Source: Bifidobacterium breve (GTDB lineage Bacteria > Actinomycetota > Acidimicrobiia > Acidimicrobiales > Ilumatobacteraceae). From it: DNA of 11,738 bases. The translations under genes were made by a program, and so were the position numbers. Position 1 is the stretch's first letter, and each line of letters starts with the position of its first letter. Below are positions 1 through 5,894 of the stretch, piece by piece. A model generated the notes under the pieces. It was not told the DNA's origin and did not search any database. It saw nothing but the letters and a program-made list of their open reading frames with translations. The stretch spans positions 1 to 11,738 of the forward strand of contig CAMDBY010000035.1 of NCBI GenBank assembly GCA_945889575.1, written 5' to 3'.

Positions 1-327
1 AGCAGAAATAATTGAGCTGAAATTTTCCGGGTACATCTCCTCATGGCTGGGTACGAACAACACATCAACAGTTTCACGTTCTGCAATCACGTGATCCTGT
101 TCAAGTTGACGCGGATAAGCCTCAAGATCAGAGGCATTGTTGAATTGCAGTGGGTTCACAAATATTGAAACGACGCTTCTCTGGTTCTCAGCAACACTGC
201 GTCTAAATAGTTCAGCGTGGCCCAGGTGAAGGGCTCCCATCGTGGGTACGAAGCCAATTGATTTTCCAGTTCTACGTTCAGTTGATGACCATTCCTGCAT
301 CTCTGAAACGGACCGAATGATTTTCAT
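1..327 (-). CDS. panC: pantothenate synthetase PanC (N-terminal 109 residues; rest beyond left edge)
   Basis: PanC joins pantoate and beta-alanine using ATP, the last step of pantothenate (vitamin B5) synthesis in the cytoplasm. The gene starts at ATG 327 and reads open to base 1, so only the N-terminal 109 residues are present. Seen in the sequence: the nucleotide-binding motif PTMGALHLGH at residues 28-37 (the HIGH-like motif of this nucleotidyltransferase family), the pantoate-site strand IFVNPLQF at 55-62, LEAYPRQLEQD at 68-78, and FVPSHEEMYP at 91-100. All are landmarks of PanC. The start lies 5 nt after the panB stop with no clear ribosome-binding site, so it is probably co-transcribed and perhaps translationally coupled with panB, which makes the pantoate precursor. 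Identification is firm; only the missing C-terminus is unknown. Confidence 0.95.
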   Translation of the reverse strand, partial: MKIIRSVSEMQEWSSTERRTGKSIGFVPTMGALHLGHAELFRRSVAENQRSVVSIFVNPLQFNNASDLEAYPRQLEQDHVIAERETVDVLFVPSHEEMYPENFSSIISA

Positions 328-332
328 AGTTG

Positions 333-1148
333 TTAGAAACTATTGGTGGAGTCAGGAAAGCGTCGATTCTGCACATCCGACACGTATTCAGACACCGCAA
401 TTAGAGATAATTGCCTGAAGTTGCTGTATGCCTTGGCAAAGGTGAAGGACCTTTCGGATAGACCCAGAAGATCATGTAACACGAGGACCTGCCCATCGCA
501 GTTCACACCGGCTCCAATACCTATCGTAGGGACTCCTGAATTGGCTGTTATCTCTGTTGCAAGTTCTGCAGGTACGGCTTCAATAACAAATGCACACACA
601 CCAGCCTCTTCCACTGCACGCGCGTCAGCCAAGATTCGATCTCGGCTGCCGGATTGCTTGCCTTCGTTTCGTCCTTGAACTTTGTTGCCGCCAATGCGGT
701 GATAACTCTGTGGAGTTAATCCAATATGCCCCATCACAGGAATATCGGCGCGAACAATTGTTTCAATTGCTTCTCGGACGTGTACACCGCCTTCAAGTTT
801 TACAATTTCAGCACCAGCCTTGATTAAACGAACGGCATTACGAACAGCATCAGCCACGGACGATTGATACGAACCAAAAGGCATGTCGCCAACAATCAAG
901 GCCTTCGGTTTAACCGATGCCACCATCTGTACGTGGTACTCCATGTGATCCATAGATACGCCCAGAGTCGTTTTCTGGCCTTGCATAACAGTTGCAACGG
1001 AATCACCCACAAGAATCAGATCAACTCCGGCTTCATCAACAATTGACGCGAACGTCGAATCATACGCAGTGACCATCGTCAGTATTCCTGACGCATTTTT
1101 ACGTTCGATTAGATGCGGCACGATGACCTTGACGCGGGAACTAGACAT
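333..1148 (-). CDS. panB: 3-methyl-2-oxobutanoate hydroxymethyltransferase PanB
   Basis: PanB transfers a hydroxymethyl group from 5,10-methylene-tetrahydrofolate to 2-ketoisovalerate, giving ketopantoate, the first committed step of pantothenate synthesis. The 271-residue product has normal length for this TIM-barrel family. Visible landmarks are VGDSV (metal-binding Asp49; most homologues read VGDSLG), GDMPFGSY (metal-binding Asp88), KLEGG (Lys117), MGHIGLTPQS (139-148), the catalytic Glu190 in FVIEAVP, and IGIGAG (209-214) followed by CDGQVLVLHDLLG. The start at ATG 1148 is supported by a strong Shine-Dalgarno AAGGAGGG at 1163-1156, 7 nt upstream. It is followed 5 nt later by panC, so the two form a pantothenate operon. 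Upstream, 69 nt away on the same strand, is an esterase gene with no obvious pathway link. Family assignment is certain. Confidence 0.97.
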   Translation of the reverse strand: MSSSRVKVIVPHLIERKNASGILTMVTAYDSTFASIVDEAGVDLILVGDSVATVMQGQKTTLGVSMDHMEYHVQMVASVKPKALIVGDMPFGSYQSSVADAVRNAVRLIKAGAEIVKLEGGVHVREAIETIVRADIPVMGHIGLTPQSYHRIGGNKVQGRNEGKQSGSRDRILADARAVEEAGVCAFVIEAVPAELATEITANSGVPTIGIGAGVNCDGQVLVLHDLLGLSERSFTFAKAYSNFRQLSLIAVSEYVSDVQNRRFPDSTNSF

Positions 1149-1155
1149 TGTCGGA

Positions 1156-1163
1156 CCCTCCTT
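1156..1163 (-). promoter_or_regulatory. panB Shine-Dalgarno, partly inside a small stem
   Basis: AAGGAGGG (read on the minus strand) lies 7 nt before the panB ATG and is one of the strongest ribosome-binding sites in the window. A small stem just upstream, CTTGA paired with TCAAG across a 4-nt loop (1161-1174), shares the first AAG of this site, so pairing could slightly mask it. The stem is only 5 bp, so any control role is a guess. Confidence 0.6.
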
Positions 1164-1184
1164 GAGCCATCAAGGCTATGGGAG

Positions 1185-1194
1185 ATCGGCCGAT
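1185..1194. repeat. 10-bp perfect palindrome between esterase and panB
   Basis: ATCGGCCGAT is its own reverse complement and sits in the 69-bp gap between the esterase stop and the panB start. It could be a small operator or a chance palindrome. The gap has no T-run that would make it a terminator, and I see no clear -10 hexamer there. Confidence 0.3.
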
Positions 1195-1217
1195 TCGCGG
1201 ATTGAACTGCTTGTTAC

Positions 1218-2645
1218 CTACGAGTAGAGGACACGTATTTCGGATTCTGGGTCATGAGCCAACTGTGTGACTACGTCAATCACTAATGTTGGGCGGTCAT
1301 CGGCGTTGAATTGACTCCAACTTGGGTGCCCATGTGCGGCAAACGCGACGATTTCTGAAGCAAACCTGTCGGCTATGGCGGCACGCTCGGCGCCGTCTCC
1401 GGTCATCATCTGAACACCCTCTGCGTCAAGATTGTCAAAAGCGAACGGGATATCGAGAGCATGACAACAACCGATGACGCCGCCGAACGCTGGCGATGGC
1501 CATGTGAACCAATACATCCAAGTTGGAGTGTCGTTTACAACACGACTTTCACACAAACGTTGTGCCGGCTGACGAAAGCCGGTGTCGGTACTTACTGCCG
1601 ACATCAATCCTCCTACAGATTCGCCTGGGCGAAGTGCTTTGTATGTATCTTGAGCTTGTTGCGCACGTACTCCAAATATCTCTTCCGTGTACTCCTCCCA
1701 TCGAGCTATGTCAGCATTAATGATGGATTCATCGAAAGTGGACCACAACTTGTTTTCGTCTCGGTTTGTGCCGATAACAAGTGGAATCGCCGAACGAGCT
1801 GCAGCGCCGAGTATGTCAGTGGAGAGAGATGCTCCTCCTGCGGTTGGTGAGTAGAAATCAAAAGCCTTAGTAGGCGATGTCATTTGTGTTTGTTGTGTGG
1901 CAAGGATGTCCTCAACTGACATCGATTTAACGTCAGCGAGAGTCTTGAATCCCGCGAGTGCTACAAATTGTTTTTCCAATTCAATGGCACGTGGTTTGTC
2001 GCGAAGTTGTCCGATCGACGGGCTCATGGCCCAGGCCTTATGTACAAGGCCATTTATCTCAGGACTAGCAAGCAATGAAACCACTGCTGAACCTCCGGCT
2101 GATTGCCCAAAAATCGTGACGTTATTGCTATTGCCGCCGAACACTGAGATGTTGCGTTGTACCCAACGCAATGCAGACAACATGTCGAGTGTTCCGTAGT
2201 TGCCGTCTCCGAGGAAACCTAATGGCCCGAGGCGATAGTTAATGGTTACAACAATTGTTTCCCGTGACGCCAAAGATGCCCCGTGATACCAAGCGACCGA
2301 GCCGGCCCCATTTGTATAAGCACCGCCGTGAATCCAAACCAAGACTGGAAGTGCCATTCCCTCTGTAGGAGTTCTTGGCGTAAATACATTGAGGTTGAGG
2401 CAATCTTCTTTCATTTGTGATGCATCCATATTGAGAGCCATCTCGAGCATTCCGGGAGTCTGCGGGCAAATAGGGCCGTACGCGGTTGCCTGATAGTTGT
2501 CATCCCAAGAAGAGATGTCCACTGGATTTTCTAATCGATCCGCGGTAGCAAAGGGGATACCAAGAAATTCACAACTCCCATGCGGCGAGATGAGTCCGGT
2601 AAGTGTTCCACGGTCAGTTGCAATGGTGTGAAGCTGATTCTGCAT
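1218..2645 (-). CDS. type-B carboxylesterase / lipase (alpha/beta hydrolase)
   Basis: This 475-residue protein belongs to the type-B carboxylesterase family (para-nitrobenzyl esterase-like), which hydrolyses carboxylic esters by a Ser-His-acid triad. Seen: the oxyanion-hole motif HGGAY at 106-110; the family signature EDCLNLNVF at 80-88; the nucleophile Ser182 in FGQSAGG; GTNRDENKLW at 292-301, where Glu297 or Asp296 is the likely acid; and His395 in CCHALDIPF. The triad therefore looks complete. No signal peptide is evident, so it is probably cytoplasmic. The start at ATG 2645 has no Shine-Dalgarno, but TACCGT ends 6 nt upstream, which fits a leaderless transcript. It diverges from the acyltransferase gene with only 48 bp between starts. 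The substrate cannot be told from sequence. Some members act on para-nitrobenzyl esters or ester drugs, but this is not evidence for this one. Confidence 0.92.
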   Translation of the reverse strand: MQNQLHTIATDRGTLTGLISPHGSCEFLGIPFATADRLENPVDISSWDDNYQATAYGPICPQTPGMLEMALNMDASQMKEDCLNLNVFTPRTPTEGMALPVLVWIHGGAYTNGAGSVAWYHGASLASRETIVVTINYRLGPLGFLGDGNYGTLDMLSALRWVQRNISVFGGNSNNVTIFGQSAGGSAVVSLLASPEINGLVHKAWAMSPSIGQLRDKPRAIELEKQFVALAGFKTLADVKSMSVEDILATQQTQMTSPTKAFDFYSPTAGGASLSTDILGAAARSAIPLVIGTNRDENKLWSTFDESIINADIARWEEYTEEIFGVRAQQAQDTYKALRPGESVGGLMSAVSTDTGFRQPAQRLCESRVVNDTPTWMYWFTWPSPAFGGVIGCCHALDIPFAFDNLDAEGVQMMTGDGAERAAIADRFASEIVAFAAHGHPSWSQFNADDRPTLVIDVVTQLAHDPESEIRVLYS

Positions 2646-2651
2646 GGCAAT

Positions 2652-2657
2652 ACGGTA
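2652..2657 (-). promoter_or_regulatory. -10 element of a leaderless esterase promoter
   Basis: TACCGT on the minus strand ends 6 nt before the esterase ATG at 2645. This places the predicted transcription start at or next to the A of the ATG. No recognisable -35 is seen at the expected distance. Confidence 0.5.
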
Positions 2658-2680
2658 CCTGTGGTTAGCGGTCAGTTCAC

Positions 2681-2686
2681 TAGCGT
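2681..2686 (+). promoter_or_regulatory. -10 element of a leaderless acyltransferase promoter
   Basis: TAGCGT ends 7 nt before ATG 2694, and no Shine-Dalgarno is present. It lies 23 bp from the oppositely oriented esterase -10, so the upstream RNA-polymerase contact region of each promoter covers the core of the other. Confidence 0.5.
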
Positions 2687-2693
2687 GTGCACT

Positions 2694-3314
2694 ATGTTCA
2701 AACAGTTAGCCGGTCGTATTTTTGTTGACCTAAACAGGCGACTGTCGTTCTGGGCTTCAACGAGTGCAACAGATTCGAGGGGAAAACGCTTTGCTGCATT
2801 CGGTGATCGCAGCATGATCATGTGGAAGCCGACCACGATCTTTAATGAGGAATACATCTCCATTGGTCATGACACTTTGATCGGGCCTGATGTTGCTTTG
2901 TCAGCAGGAATGGTGCCTGGCCAGAAATGCATCTCAAACATTGTCGTATCGATTGGGGACCGCTGTCTCATAGGCCGAGGCAGTGGCATTGTTGGACATT
3001 TTTCGATCACAATCGGAAATGATGTCTGGACCGGACATCACGTGTACATCACTGACCAGAATCACGGGTATGAAGATGTTTCTCGACCTATTTCGCAACA
3101 GTCACAACCAGAACGCGCTGTTGTAATCGGAGATGGCTCATGGCTCGGACACGGAGCAGTTGTGCTGCCCGGGGTCACAATCGGAAAACATGTGGTGATT
3201 GGCGCGAATGCTGTGGTGACGCACGATATTCCTGACTTCTGCGTTGCAGTTGGCTCACCAGCACGTGTCGTGCGGCGATATGACACCGAATTGGGTTGGG
3301 TGACTGTCGATTAG
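2694..3314 (+). CDS. left-handed beta-helix (hexapeptide-repeat) acyltransferase
   Basis: The 206-residue product is an acyltransferase of the hexapeptide-repeat (LbH) superfamily, whose members move acetyl or other acyl groups from acyl-CoA to sugars, amino acids or small acceptors. Repeats of the [LIV]-G-x4 kind run from about residue 56 to 175 (SIGHDTLIGPD, SIGDRCLIGRG, TIGNDVWTGHH, VIGDGSWLGHGAVVLPGVTIG). The loop DQNHGYEDVSRPI at 121-133 carries His124, the position usually held by the catalytic histidine. GSPARVVRR near the end is the typical C-terminal cap. An upstream in-frame ATG at 2580 would give 244 residues, but that extension lies inside the esterase gene and lacks the fold. I start at 2694 because of the TANNNT hexamer 7 nt before it. 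The acceptor is unknown. Its stop overlaps the convergent gene by 4 bp. Confidence 0.9.
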   Translation: MFKQLAGRIFVDLNRRLSFWASTSATDSRGKRFAAFGDRSMIMWKPTTIFNEEYISIGHDTLIGPDVALSAGMVPGQKCISNIVVSIGDRCLIGRGSGIVGHFSITIGNDVWTGHHVYITDQNHGYEDVSRPISQQSQPERAVVIGDGSWLGHGAVVLPGVTIGKHVVIGANAVVTHDIPDFCVAVGSPARVVRRYDTELGWVTVD

Positions 3315-3832
3315 ACCGACAAGTCGTATGGAGTTTGACATGTCTTCATGTCGTTCTCGCGCGCAAACTTACTGATCCGTTCGCTGATGGGCACACCTTC
3401 GACTTCACTTTCGGCAAAGAATGGACGAGTAGTTGCACTCTGTAGTGCCTTCGCAAATGCTCGACGATCTGAGATGTACGTGCGGTAATCAGCAATCCAT
3501 TTCGGTACCAACTCTTGTCCTTTGGCGTCGGCTGGTTTATCAGCCGCAATCAAATTGATGGCGGCTTCCAGTGCGTCAGTAGCTGCATCCACCAATTTGG
3601 CCTTTGCTTTAAGCGCAGATGGATCATTGGCTTTCATGGGTGTTAGATCTTGAAACGAGAACCGAATATCTTCTGCTGCTTTGCAATGGGCTTGTGATCG
3701 AACTTGCCACGCTGAGTCGTTGATCTTGTTGAAACTCTCTCGAGGCGCGAATCCGAATGCATAGACCCACATGCCTGCAATAACAACGCAAATGGCGGTG
3801 AGAAGAATGCGAGTAAATCGGTGAAGAAACAC
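3311..3832 (-). CDS. small membrane-anchored protein of unknown function
   Basis: I do not recognise the family. The 173-residue product has one hydrophobic segment at about residues 9-27 behind a basic start (HRFTR), so it is probably a single-pass membrane protein or uncleaved signal-anchor protein with most of its chain outside the cytoplasm. The rest looks largely helical and charged, with an Ala/Lys-rich stretch at 73-105. Cys50 and Cys165 are the only cysteines after the anchor and could form a disulfide. The start is GTG 3832. It lies 10 nt after the upstream doxX-like stop, and TAGCAT ends 7 nt before it, so it may be transcribed both with its neighbour and from its own leaderless promoter. 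The DoxX-like partner is the only functional context. Confidence 0.75.
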   Translation of the reverse strand: MFLHRFTRILLTAICVVIAGMWVYAFGFAPRESFNKINDSAWQVRSQAHCKAAEDIRFSFQDLTPMKANDPSALKAKAKLVDAATDALEAAINLIAADKPADAKGQELVPKWIADYRTYISDRRAFAKALQSATTRPFFAESEVEGVPISERISKFARENDMKTCQTPYDLSV

Positions 3833-3839
3833 GAGTTGA

Positions 3840-3845
3840 ATGCTA
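3840..3845 (-). promoter_or_regulatory. -10 element overlapping the doxX-like stop codon
   Basis: TAGCAT on the minus strand ends 7 nt before GTG 3832. Its first three bases are the TAG stop of the upstream gene, so one triplet would serve both termination of translation and promoter recognition. It is inferred from geometry only. Confidence 0.4.
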
Positions 3846-4337
3846 CGCCGTAGGAGACTTCATTTGCGGTCGCCAGCAGAGCGTCAAATGACACACTGCA
3901 CACGCCACACCCATAGGCAGTGCAAAAACTCCGAGTGACTGGTTGATGTTCCATACGCTGTCAATAGAGAATGATCCTGGGCCGGTCACTGCGACAGCTG
4001 TTGCCACAGCAATGATCGACGCGCAGTATTCCCAACCTCCGTTCGGCAAGAAGATGAAGTAGCCGACACGGGCGTGGACTGTGATTATCGCTACTGTCAT
4101 GAGCGCAATAACTGCAACACAGGTCAGGGGAGTTGCTAGACCGAGGGTCAAGCCGACGCCAGCAATTATCTCAGTAGACGCAGCAATCACGGCTTGTTGT
4201 TTCGCCCATTTCATTCCGATGCTTGAAAACCATGAAGTTGTTCCAGCGATACCTCTCGCCTTATTGATTCCGTGGTACGCAATTGATGTCCCCATCGAAA
4301 TACGCAAAATCGCCATCGTTGCATCAATCTTGTTCAT
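3843..4337 (-). CDS. DoxX-family membrane protein
   Basis: This 164-residue polytopic membrane protein matches the DoxX family pattern. The N-terminal helix contains YHGINKARG (21-29), followed by a small loop with a conserved IG, an acidic residue in the second membrane segment (TEIIAGVGLTLGLATP, 55-70), His88 in ITVHARVGYF, and GGWEY (99-103) leading into VTGPGSFSID (117-126). Four to five membrane segments are expected, at about 7-24, 48-68, 72-90, 103-122 and perhaps 133-153. DoxX-like proteins have been linked to quinone or thiol-redox functions in a few bacteria, but the role of most is unknown. The start at ATG 4337 has TAGAGT ending 6 nt upstream and no Shine-Dalgarno, a leaderless arrangement. 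It is followed by the small anchored protein in a likely two-gene operon. Confidence 0.85.
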   Translation of the reverse strand: MNKIDATMAILRISMGTSIAYHGINKARGIAGTTSWFSSIGMKWAKQQAVIAASTEIIAGVGLTLGLATPLTCVAVIALMTVAIITVHARVGYFIFLPNGGWEYCASIIAVATAVAVTGPGSFSIDSVWNINQSLGVFALPMGVACAVCHLTLCWRPQMKSPTA

Positions 4338-4343
4338 GCTGGA

Positions 4344-4349
4344 ACTCTA
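4344..4349 (-). promoter_or_regulatory. -10 element of a leaderless doxX-like promoter
   Basis: TAGAGT on the minus strand ends exactly 6 nt before ATG 4337, the spacing expected if transcription begins at the start codon. The gap to the divergent lipoprotein gene is 53 bp. Confidence 0.5.
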
Positions 4350-4390
4350 GATGGCTGCTTTACGTTGCGTAGTGCTGGCAGACTAGCCAA

Positions 4391-5128
4391 GTGTTATTGA
4401 GTTCCCGTTCTGGTTCCCGATGGAGTCTCTCGTTGGTGGTTGGGCTACTGGGTGTGCTTGGATCTTGCTCTAGTAACTCGGACGCTTTATGTGGCTCGAA
4501 CGTTTCCATTTCCGATTATGTTGCTGGCTTCTCGCAAGGTCTAGATAATTTTTCTGAAGATCGTTATTCCCAATTACGGACTGAATCCAACTCTGCATAC
4601 GAACGTACAGTTAATGCAGTGACTGACGACTCTGTGACTACAGAAGCAACCGCTATCGCGACAAAAATTTCTGTGTTCATCACCGTGATGAACACAGTTG
4701 ATTGGGATGTCAATAGAGCCTTAGATATCGCAGAGGCCGTAGCTGCGGCTGTTGAACTAGGTTCAGAATTGACCTTACGACAGGCCAACGCAGTGGAAGG
4801 CAAACTAGTGGCGCGCTGCGGCATGCCCTCGTCCGTTGCTCCACCGACTAACGGTGAAATCACTTTGCCGATGAACCCGATTCCGAGTCCAACAGCTACT
4901 GACCCAACGATGAATACAGTGAGCGATGTATCAGAGTTGTCAGTTATCGGAAAGATGATTGCGAATCAGTTCGGTCTCACCGTCTCAGATAGCGAAGGGG
5001 CGTGCCTGGGTACTTCGTTATCCGGCATTTATGACGTGAGTGGCCCTGACACCAACAATGCGCAGTATCAGAGACAATTTCAACGTGCATTCGATGCCTG
5101 CGGAATAGTTTTCTCTGTTCCTGAATAA
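4391..5128 (+). CDS. putative lipoprotein of unknown function
   Basis: The 245-residue product has a signal-like N-terminus: Arg6 and Arg10, a hydrophobic run at 13-24, then LGSC with Cys26 as the likely lipidated residue. This suggests an extracytoplasmic lipoprotein; the box is acceptable rather than ideal. The mature chain has a helical Ser/Thr/Ala-rich part (40-145), a Pro/Thr-rich linker (150-178), and a C-terminal module at about 182-240. In that module QFGLTVSDSEGACLGTSL and AFDACGI resemble a small helical domain seen in actinobacterial secreted hypotheticals, an impression I could not check. Other cysteines are Cys34, Cys143, Cys205 and Cys237, an even number suited to two disulfides. 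The start is GTG 4391. It has neither a Shine-Dalgarno nor a well-placed TANNNT, so the start is less certain than for the neighbours. A perfect inverted repeat lies inside the gene. Confidence 0.7.
   Translation: MLLSSRSGSRWSLSLVVGLLGVLGSCSSNSDALCGSNVSISDYVAGFSQGLDNFSEDRYSQLRTESNSAYERTVNAVTDDSVTTEATAIATKISVFITVMNTVDWDVNRALDIAEAVAAAVELGSELTLRQANAVEGKLVARCGMPSSVAPPTNGEITLPMNPIPSPTATDPTMNTVSDVSELSVIGKMIANQFGLTVSDSEGACLGTSLSGIYDVSGPDTNNAQYQRQFQRAFDACGIVFSVPE
4671..4697. repeat. perfect 13-bp inverted repeat inside the lipoprotein gene
   Basis: The left arm CTGTGTTCATCAC (4671-4683) and right arm GTGATGAACACAG (4685-4697) are exact reverse complements around a single C at 4684. The centre falls on the third base of a codon, so both strands encode the same peptide VFITVMNT in register. 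No T-run follows on either strand, so it is not a standard terminator. It could be a protein-binding dyad or an mRNA hairpin. Confidence 0.9.
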
Positions 5129-5155
5129 TGATGTCTTCCGGATACCGCAGCGCTC

Positions 5156-5161
5156 TACAAT
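5156..5161 (+). promoter_or_regulatory. -10 element of a leaderless phosphatase-family promoter
   Basis: TACAAT, one base from the TATAAT consensus, ends 7 nt before ATG 5169. No Shine-Dalgarno lies between. No good -35 is visible, so the gene may also be read from the lipoprotein gene upstream, which ends 40 nt earlier. Confidence 0.55.
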
Positions 5162-5168
5162 CCAGTCA

Positions 5169-5855
5169 ATGGAAATCGTTTTTGTTCGTCATGCCGAACC
5201 GGAGTGGGTCAGGGACAGATTAAACGTCGACAATCCACCTCTGACTCTGCGAGGACACGAACAAGCGGCCTTGTTGGGAAAATGGGCAACGACAGAAAGT
5301 TTCGATGAGGTGTTTGTATCCCCACTTGTTCGAACACAACAAACAGCGGCTCCGATACTTGAGTCTCTACAGATGCCTCTGGTGATTGCTCCGTGGCTAG
5401 AGGAGATACGTAACCCGATCTGGCACGGAACCCCCGAAGAAAAAGCCATTGAGGCATACAAATCTGAAAAAGCGAAACCCTCCCATGAGCGGTGGAATGG
5501 TCTAGATGGCGGAGAAGCTGTGTCGGACTTTGTTGAACGCATCAACGTTGGAACCAGTCTTTTTCTAGAAGAGCATGGCCTGGTCCGGGCAGAGACCAAT
5601 TTGCCAGTGTGGGAGAAGACATCTGCATTCCGTCCTGACATACGTGTCTTACTTGTAGCCCATGCCGGCACAAGCAGTGTCAGCATCTGTCACATGCTTG
5701 GCTTTCCTCCAACTCCGTGGGAATGGGAAAGGCTTGTCATTGGCCATGCGACCGTGAATCGTTTAGAAGTCTTTGAGATTGGCGACGGTATGACCTTTGG
5801 TCTGAGTCAGTTGTCAGGTAACGAACATTTACCGAAGGATTTACGCACCTACTGA
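5169..5855 (+). CDS. histidine phosphatase family protein (phosphoglycerate-mutase-like)
   Basis: The 228-residue product belongs to the histidine phosphatase superfamily (PhoE/CobC/GpmB-like branch), which uses a phospho-histidine intermediate to hydrolyse or move phosphate groups. Seen: VRHAEPEW at 6-13, where Arg7 and His8 form the phosphate pocket (the more usual form is RHGE); LTLRGHEQA at 26-34; SPLVRTQQTA at 51-60 with Arg55; the acidic pair Glu78-Glu79 in WLEEI; and the second catalytic His165 in LVAHAG. The core set is therefore complete and the enzyme is probably active. The substrate cannot be deduced, because the family covers sugars, nucleotides, cofactors and proteins. No signal peptide is seen. 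The start is placed by the TACAAT hexamer 7 nt upstream. A methyltransferase gene follows 39 nt downstream on the same strand. Confidence 0.88.
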   Translation: MEIVFVRHAEPEWVRDRLNVDNPPLTLRGHEQAALLGKWATTESFDEVFVSPLVRTQQTAAPILESLQMPLVIAPWLEEIRNPIWHGTPEEKAIEAYKSEKAKPSHERWNGLDGGEAVSDFVERINVGTSLFLEEHGLVRAETNLPVWEKTSAFRPDIRVLLVAHAGTSSVSICHMLGFPPTPWEWERLVIGHATVNRLEVFEIGDGMTFGLSQLSGNEHLPKDLRTY

Positions 5856-5881
5856 GTAACAGACAGTCAAATTTTTTGTCC

Positions 5882-5887
5882 TACGAT
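5882..5887 (+). promoter_or_regulatory. -10 element of a leaderless methyltransferase promoter
   Basis: TACGAT ends 7 nt before ATG 5895. A short T-run at 5872-5877 precedes it. No Shine-Dalgarno is present. Confidence 0.5.
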
Positions 5888-5894
5888 TCGACAC

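Noticed and set aside
1461..1850. Plus-strand frame of 129 codons inside the esterase gene
   Set aside because: It lies antisense to intact esterase coding sequence with all catalytic motifs and shows no recognisable domain or start signal.
2580..2693. Longer acyltransferase reading frame beginning at ATG 2580
   Set aside because: The extra 38 residues overlap the esterase 5' end on the other strand and match no part of the acyltransferase fold. The ATG at 2694 has the same -10 geometry as other starts.
4671..4697. Intrinsic terminator at the perfect inverted repeat
   Set aside because: It lies mid-gene, has only a one-base centre, and is not followed by a T-run on either strand.
4564..4863. 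Minus-strand frame of 99 codons inside the lipoprotein gene
   Set aside because: It is antisense to the lipoprotein gene. Its only notable peptide (VFITVMNT) is explained by the palindrome, and it has no start signal.
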